Source of the DNA: Hyphomonas sp. | GTDB lineage: Bacteria; Pseudomonadota; Alphaproteobacteria; Caulobacterales; Hyphomonadaceae | Direction of reading: 5' to 3' | Assembly: GCA_016124495.1 (NCBI GenBank) | Contig: WGNP01000003.1 | Location: forward strand, 62,001-126,000 | DNA: 64,000 nucleotides | Shown: positions 59,455 through 64,000 of the stretch, piece by piece | Layout of the letters: every line of letters begins with the position of its first letter | How positions within the stretch are numbered: position 1 is the stretch's first letter | Notes under the pieces: generated by a model | Seen by the model: the letters and a program-made list of their open reading frames with translations, nothing else | Database searches by the model: none | What the model was told of the DNA's origin: nothing | Program-made: the position numbers and the translations under genes

Positions 59455-60264
59455 ATGAAAACCCTGATTGTCGTTCCGGCCCGCTATGCCTCGACGCGCC
59501 TGCCGGGCAAGCCGCTCGCGAAGATCGCCGGGCGCGCCATGGTGGACCGCGTGGCCGGTCTCGCGCGGCGCGCCGCTGCCCAGCTGGAGCAGGCGGAACA
59601 CGTCGTCGCCACCGATGATATGCGCATCCTCGAACACTGCCGCGATGCCGGCATTCCCGTGGTGATGACCGACCCTGACCTGCCCTCCGGCTCCGACCGG
59701 GCACTTGCAGCGGTCGACGGGCTCGGCGCCGCGCCTGAGTTCGTCGTCAACCTGCAGGGCGACGCGCCGTTCACGCCGGCTGCGCATGTCGTCGCCATCG
59801 TCGACGCGCTGGCGACCTCGGGCACCGATGCGGCAACGCCCTACATCCGCCTCAGCTGGGAAGCGCTCGACCGGCTGCGCGCGCACAAGCTGGAGACACC
59901 GTTCTCCGGCACGACACTGGTCACCGATCCGTCGGGCCGCGCCATCTGGTTCTCAAAGATCATCCTGCCTGCCATGCGCAAGGAGAAAGACCTGCGCGGC
60001 ATGGGCCCGCTCTCGCCGGTGTGCCAGCATGTCGGCCTCTATGCCTACCGGCTTGCAGCACTGCGCCGCTACTGCGCGCTGCCGGAGAGCCGCTATGAGC
60101 GCCTGGAGGGCCTCGAGCAGCTGCGCCTGATCGAGAACGGGCTGACGGTGCAGGCAGTGGAAGTGCAGCCGGGACGGATCGCCATTCCAGGCATCGACAC
60201 CGCGGAAGACATTGCCCTTGCCGAGCGCCTCGTCGCCGCGCATGGCGATCCGGACGGGAACTGA
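59455..60264 (+). CDS. kdsB: 3-Deoxy-manno-octulosonate cytidylyltransferase KdsB
   Basis: Activates KDO with CTP to CMP-KDO for the lipopolysaccharide inner core. The 269-residue protein has the nucleotide-binding VVPARYASTRLPGKPL, the ATDDMRI and SGSDRA motifs, FVVNLQGDAPF with the metal-binding Asp, and CQHVGLYAYRLAAL plus RYERLEGLEQLRLIENG. Presence shows an LPS-bearing outer membrane. It is four bases from the histidine phosphatase gene, so the two are cotranscribed. Confidence 0.96.
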   Translation: MKTLIVVPARYASTRLPGKPLAKIAGRAMVDRVAGLARRAAAQLEQAEHVVATDDMRILEHCRDAGIPVVMTDPDLPSGSDRALAAVDGLGAAPEFVVNLQGDAPFTPAAHVVAIVDALATSGTDAATPYIRLSWEALDRLRAHKLETPFSGTTLVTDPSGRAIWFSKIILPAMRKEKDLRGMGPLSPVCQHVGLYAYRLAALRRYCALPESRYERLEGLEQLRLIENGLTVQAVEVQPGRIAIPGIDTAEDIALAERLVAAHGDPDGN

Positions 60265-60267
60265 GCG

Positions 60268-60870
60268 ATGGCGCGTCTGTTCGTGGTCCGGCACGGCAAC
60301 ACATTCGATGCGGGCGATGTGGTGACCCGCGTTGGCGGGCGCACCGACCTGCCCCTGTCCTCGTCCGGACGCAACCAGGCCGAGGCGCTTGCCGCGCATT
60401 TTGCGGAAACCCGCTTCACGGCGGCCCTGGCCTCACCGCTTGAACGTACGCGCGCCACGGCCCGTAAGATCCTCGGAACACGGACGGATGCGCCCGCGCT
60501 GCTGATCCGCAGCTTCCTGCGCGAGATCGACTATGGCCCGGATGAAAACCAGCCGGAGGAGGCCGTGATTGCCCGCCTTGGCGTGGCGGCGCTGGCAGCA
60601 TGGGACGAAGACGCCACCCCCCCGGAAGGCTGGATCGTGGATCCGCCAGCGATCTGTGCCGGTTGGGCCGCGCTGCTTAAGGAAATCGGAACGTTGGACG
60701 GCGACGCGAACATCCTCGTCGTCACCAGCAACGGCACCGCGCGCTTCCTGCCGGATCTTTTGGACGCGGCGCGGGACGAGATGGACCGCAAGCTGAAGAC
60801 CGGCGCGTGGGGCGAGATAGAAGTCACGTCCGCTGGTGCGAAAATCAAGGCCTGGAACAAGCGCCCCTGA
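60268..60870 (+). CDS. Histidine phosphatase family protein
   Basis: A 200-residue phosphoglycerate-mutase-like phosphatase. The catalytic His is in LFVVRHGNTFD, the Arg in ALASPLERTRATA, the acid in REIDYGPDE, and the second His of the family is less clear (VVTSNGTARF has Asn where many have His), so activity may be altered. Substrate unknown. It follows kdsB by three bases, which suggests a role in sugar or cell-surface metabolism, but this is inference. Confidence 0.85.
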   Translation: MARLFVVRHGNTFDAGDVVTRVGGRTDLPLSSSGRNQAEALAAHFAETRFTAALASPLERTRATARKILGTRTDAPALLIRSFLREIDYGPDENQPEEAVIARLGVAALAAWDEDATPPEGWIVDPPAICAGWAALLKEIGTLDGDANILVVTSNGTARFLPDLLDAARDEMDRKLKTGAWGEIEVTSAGAKIKAWNKRP

Positions 60871-60882
60871 TCAGAGCTTGAA

Positions 60883-63345
60883 CTAGGCCGCGTCCTGCGC
60901 AGGGACCTGTTCGCCGAGGGAGCCGGGCCCGCCGATGGGCAGGTAGAAAGCGACGGTGGTGCCCTCGCCGTAGATCGAGGACAGCGTCAGCCGGCCGCCA
61001 TGCATTTCGGCGAAGGACTTGGTCAGCGCGAGGCCGAGGCCTGTGCCGTCGGTGTTGCGGTCCTTGGTTTTGGAGACCTGCTCGAAGGGCTGACCAAGAC
61101 GTGAGATGTCCTCCGCCGGAATGCCAATGCCGGTATCGGTGACGCCGAAGTAGATTTCCGGCCCGCGCTGTTCGACGCGGACTGTAATCTTGCCACCCCG
61201 GTCGGTGAACTTGATAGCGTTGGAGACAAGGTTCAGCACCATCTGGCGGATGGCGCGGTGGTCGGCGTCGATGTCCGGCAGGTTCTGCGCGCCGTCGAGC
61301 GTCAGCTCGATCTCCTTCTCCTCGGCCTTCCGGCGGATCATCCGCATCGCGGCGTCCACCGGATCGACCGGGTCGATGAGCTGCGTCGTGATCGTCATCT
61401 TGCCAGCTTCGATCTTGGCAATGTCGAGAATGTCGTTGATCATGTCGAGCAGGTGTTGGCCGGACGCGAGGATGTCGCGGGAATAGTCCTTGTACGAGGC
61501 ATGGCCGAGCGGGCCAGCGAGTTCGTTCATCATGATTTCGGAGAAACCGATGATGGCGTTCAGCGGCGTGCGCAGTTCGTGACTCATGTTGGCGAGGAAG
61601 GCCGACTTGGTGAAGGCGGCGTGCTCGGCCTTGGCCTTCTCCTCGGAATACTTGCGCGACAGAGCCTCAGCCTTGCCTTCCGAGCGCTGGAGATCGAGCG
61701 CGGCGCGCTTCATCTTCTCCTGCTGCTGCTTCAGCTCTTCTTCGTTGCGGATGTTCTCGGACACGTCAACGCCGACCGTCAGCAGGCCACCATCAGGAGC
61801 CGGACGCTCGACCATCTTCAGCCAGCGCCCGGAGCGCAGGGCGATCAGAGTGGTGCGGCTATCTTCCGGTGACTGACGTTCCATCAGTACCGCGCCGGCC
61901 CGTGCGATCTGCATCGTCTCGTGGCTCATGCCGGCGCGCAGCGTGTCCTGAAGGCCAAAATCGCTCGCGAAGGCGCGGTTCCAGTAGAGCAGCCGCTTGC
62001 GCGCATCCCACAGGGCGAACGGCCCGGCGAAGCCTTCGATGGCGGCGCGCAGGCGGCGCTCGGCCGCGCGGATACGGTCCTCGGCCTGCTTGCGGTCGGT
62101 GACGTCCAGCATGATGCCGCCGAACACCGTCTCGCCGCTGACCGGATCGTCCGACAGGCTGCCGCGCATCTCGACCCAGCGGTTGGACGGCGCGACGGCC
62201 GGGAAAGTCAGCTGCAGCCAGCCGATCGTGTGCGCCTTGGTGAAGGCCTCGCGGATACGCTCATGCGATTCAACCGGTGCACGGCCGAGCAGCTCATCAA
62301 CGGTCAGCAAGCCGGACCGGTCGAAGCCGAGCAGCACGGCGGCGCCGTCGCTGAAAAAGACGGTGTTGGTGGTATGTGACCATTCCCAATACCCCGCCTG
62401 CGCGCCGCGCATGACGAGGCCGAGGATACGGTCTGATTCCTGGTTGTGAGTCGCCTGGGCGAGGATTTCCCGCTGGCGGCGCGACAGGCGGCGCGTCAGA
62501 TCAAGGATCGCCATGGCGGGCGCGGCGATCAGCAGGCCGAAGATTGCGATACGCAGGATATCCGAGGCGGACAGAAAAGGGCGCGCGACGGTGAGGCAGA
62601 CGGCGACTTCGCTGCCGGTGACCGGCGAGCAGGCCGTTCCGGCGCGGACTATGTCCGGGCCGGACTGGATCGAGGGACCGGTAGCCGGCGCGATGTCTGC
62701 GGCGCCGGACAGGTAGGCGCCGCCGAAGCTGAACTTGTTGTCCGGGGAACGCAGCGTGAGCCGCGCATTCTCCGGTTTCGAGAACGTCGCCGTGATCGGC
62801 GAGAGGGCGATCAACGGTGGGCCATCCGAGGCGGCCGACACGAAGACGAGGTCGCCGTGCGTGGTCAGGATCATGCCGCTCTCGCCTTGCGGCAGTGCAC
62901 GGGCCGCTTCTGCCGCATCGCCAAGGCGCGAGCCTGGCGGGGACTGGCCGGCATCCCGAAGTGTGACGAGCGCATCAATGCCATTTGCAATACCTGCCGC
63001 TTTCGAGGTCGACAGGTCATTCTCGCCCATCAGCCGCAGCACGACCTGCGCGGCGTCGCTGCGGGAAGAGACGCGGGCGGCCAGCATTTTTGCTTCGGCG
63101 TCGAGCTGGGTCAGGAAGGCGCGTTCATCGACCTGGCGCTCGTCCCAGGCCTTGAGGCCGAGGGCAAGGGTCAGCAGGCCAAGGATGCCGAGGATCAGCC
63201 CCCAGGTCCGCCGGTTGTCGGCCAACAGATCAGGCTCGTCCGCCTTCGCGGGAATGGCCTTTTGGCCTGGTTGCGGCGCTTTTTTGGCCAAACGTTCCCC
63301 TTCACCGGCAGGCGGACCACCGGAACCGGGAAGTTTGGGCGGCAA
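60883..63345 (-). CDS. PAS-domain sensor histidine kinase (PleC/PdhS-like)
   Basis: An 820-residue membrane histidine kinase. TM1 at about 48-66 (LILGILGLLTLALGL) and TM2 at about 265-285 (IAIFGLLIAAPAMAIL) flank a ~200-residue periplasmic sensor. Two PAS domains follow (about 310-420 and 430-530), a coiled coil, then the dimerisation domain with the phosphorylated His in FLANMSHELRTPLNAIIGFS at about residue 588. The ATP-binding domain has the N, G1 and G2 boxes: MVLNLVSNAIKFTDRGG, DTGIGIPAEDI and DGTGLGLALTKS. The DHp sequence resembles PleC/DivJ kinases, which control polar development in Caulobacterales; which one it is cannot be decided. It converges on the phosphatase gene and precedes pepN. 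Confidence 0.92.
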   Translation of the reverse strand: MPPKLPGSGGPPAGEGERLAKKAPQPGQKAIPAKADEPDLLADNRRTWGLILGILGLLTLALGLKAWDERQVDERAFLTQLDAEAKMLAARVSSRSDAAQVVLRLMGENDLSTSKAAGIANGIDALVTLRDAGQSPPGSRLGDAAEAARALPQGESGMILTTHGDLVFVSAASDGPPLIALSPITATFSKPENARLTLRSPDNKFSFGGAYLSGAADIAPATGPSIQSGPDIVRAGTACSPVTGSEVAVCLTVARPFLSASDILRIAIFGLLIAAPAMAILDLTRRLSRRQREILAQATHNQESDRILGLVMRGAQAGYWEWSHTTNTVFFSDGAAVLLGFDRSGLLTVDELLGRAPVESHERIREAFTKAHTIGWLQLTFPAVAPSNRWVEMRGSLSDDPVSGETVFGGIMLDVTDRKQAEDRIRAAERRLRAAIEGFAGPFALWDARKRLLYWNRAFASDFGLQDTLRAGMSHETMQIARAGAVLMERQSPEDSRTTLIALRSGRWLKMVERPAPDGGLLTVGVDVSENIRNEEELKQQQEKMKRAALDLQRSEGKAEALSRKYSEEKAKAEHAAFTKSAFLANMSHELRTPLNAIIGFSEIMMNELAGPLGHASYKDYSRDILASGQHLLDMINDILDIAKIEAGKMTITTQLIDPVDPVDAAMRMIRRKAEEKEIELTLDGAQNLPDIDADHRAIRQMVLNLVSNAIKFTDRGGKITVRVEQRGPEIYFGVTDTGIGIPAEDISRLGQPFEQVSKTKDRNTDGTGLGLALTKSFAEMHGGRLTLSSIYGEGTTVAFYLPIGGPGSLGEQVPAQDAA

Positions 63346-63390
63346 AGGTTGCCGTATGGTTAACCAACTCGGAGGGTTTGTTAACGCCTG

Positions 63391-64000
63391 TCAGGCCCCG
63401 CCGGCGAGAGCCCGACCGGCAATGTCCATCGCATTCTCGGACAAACCTGCCTCGACCAACCGCTTAAGGCACGCTTCAGCCTCTGCCCGTGCCTTGGGCT
63501 CCAGCAGGCGCCATTGCTCGAAGGCCGTGATCAGGCGCGCGCCGAGGGCGGGGTTGACCTTGTCGGCGGCGAGGATTGTCGCCTCCACCGCGCGGTAGCC
63601 GGAGCCGTCGGGCGCGTGGAAAGCAGCGAGGTTCTGCATCGCGAAAGCGCCGATGACGGCGCGGACCCGGTTAGGGTTCTTCAGGTCAAAGGCCGGATGG
63701 GCGATCAGGCGTTTCACGTCCGCGGCAGTGCCCGTGGAGGCCTGGACCGAGAACCACTTGTCCATCACCAGAGGGTTGTTGTTCCAAAGCGCTTCGAAAT
63801 GCGAGATCGCCTCGGACTTAGCCCCGCCCTTGGTGAACATCAGCGCGCGCAGCGTCGAGAGCCGCTCGGTCATGTTGGGTGCGCGCTCATACAGGCTATA
63901 GAGCGCCGGCGCGGCATCGCGCGAATCCGACGCGCTGAGCAGGCCGATGAAGGCGGTGCGCATCGCGCGGATGGACGCCTGTTCTGCGCCCGGATGATAG
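63391..64000 (-). CDS. pepN: Aminopeptidase N, C-terminal part (cut by window end)
   Basis: The frame stays open to the last base, so the start is beyond the window; about 202 residues are visible. They form helical repeats of the PepN C-terminal (DUF3458/ARM) region: RLSTLRALMFTKGGAKSEAI, NNPLVMDKWFSVQASTGT, HPAFDLKNPNRVRAVIGAFA and KVNPALGARLITAFEQWRLLEPK. The catalytic M1 domain with HExxH must lie outside. PepN is a zinc aminopeptidase of general peptide turnover. It lies 45 bases upstream of the sensor kinase on the same strand. Confidence 0.92.
   Translation of the reverse strand, partial: YHPGAEQASIRAMRTAFIGLLSASDSRDAAPALYSLYERAPNMTERLSTLRALMFTKGGAKSEAISHFEALWNNNPLVMDKWFSVQASTGTAADVKRLIAHPAFDLKNPNRVRAVIGAFAMQNLAAFHAPDGSGYRAVEATILAADKVNPALGARLITAFEQWRLLEPKARAEAEACLKRLVEAGLSENAMDIAGRALAGGA

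Noticed and set aside
1..64000. CRISPR arrays, tRNA/rRNA genes, insertion sequences, prophage or plasmid functions
   Set aside because: Looked for in the intergenic regions and frames; no repeat-spacer pattern, cloverleaf, transposase, integrase or replication gene was seen.

Overview
The window reads as a contiguous piece of a G+C-rich alphaproteobacterial chromosome, most likely from the Caulobacterales/Hyphomonadaceae side. Pointers are a PodJ-like polar scaffold, a CC0125/CC1285-type lipoprotein, an RNase E with an acidic insert in its S1 domain, a PleC/PdhS-like sensor kinase beside pepN, split glyQ/glyS, and NAD synthesis through nadA/nadB/nadC. I see no rRNA, tRNA, insertion sequence, integrase, prophage or CRISPR array. 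Most of it is ordinary core and catabolic gene content.

Layout. 1-5.5 kb: end of an M20 peptidase, then the de novo NAD genes nadA, an exported unknown, nadB and nadC behind a palindromic operator-like site, and an SDR enzyme. 5.5-16.1 kb (minus strand): cell-wall hydrolase, pyruvate phosphate dikinase, and a glycyl-tRNA synthetase locus whose two subunits are separated by a CDGSH Fe-S protein and an Arg/Asp-rich exported polyampholyte. A 36-residue membrane protein, a methyltransferase and several lipoproteins lie upstream. 16.3-25.4 kb: envelope and isoprenoid genes (polyprenyl diphosphate synthase, polyprenyl-phosphate sugar transferase, ispE, TPR lipoprotein, AMIN/amidase), then RNase E with a long leader. 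25.4-33.8 kb: a fatty-acid beta-oxidation block (FadB-type protein, membrane unknown, thiolase, thioesterase, two acyl-CoA dehydrogenases) headed by a MerR regulator; TTACGTTSACGT boxes lie before merR and before the second dehydrogenase. 34-41.2 kb: PodJ-like protein, beta-propeller lipoprotein, nudC, and a Lys/Ala/Pro histone-like protein.

41.2-42.8 kb is the one visibly decayed region: a YciI gene followed by wreckage of an ECF sigma factor, a DoxX-like membrane protein and a YHS-domain protein, with frameshifts, deletions and two Tyr-to-stop changes. 42.9-49.8 kb: prephenate dehydratase, a cytochrome c, GNAT, NlpC/P60, MarR, Zur, a thioesterase and an aromatic aminotransferase. 49.8-54.6 kb: a tyrosine/homogentisate pathway set (scoA/scoB, fumarylacetoacetate hydrolase family, a VOC protein, hppD) with a divergent MarR regulator and a palindromic site between. 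The aminotransferase (48.2 kb), HppD, the FAH-family enzyme, ScoAB and the thiolase (28.4 kb) could together take tyrosine to acetyl-CoA, although no homogentisate dioxygenase gene is in the window. 54.6-64 kb: alpha/beta hydrolase, DUF4197 lipoprotein, a BlaI repressor plus M56 metallopeptidase pair with tandem operators, a small lipoprotein, kdsB, a histidine phosphatase, a PAS sensor kinase and the end of pepN.

The best candidates for something new are the BlaI/M56 pair, whose periplasmic part is a charged coiled coil instead of a penicillin-binding sensor, the MerR-box beta-oxidation regulon with its perfect 12-bp inverted repeat, the small and low-complexity proteins inside the glyQ/glyS locus, and the His/Asp-rich insert in RNase E.
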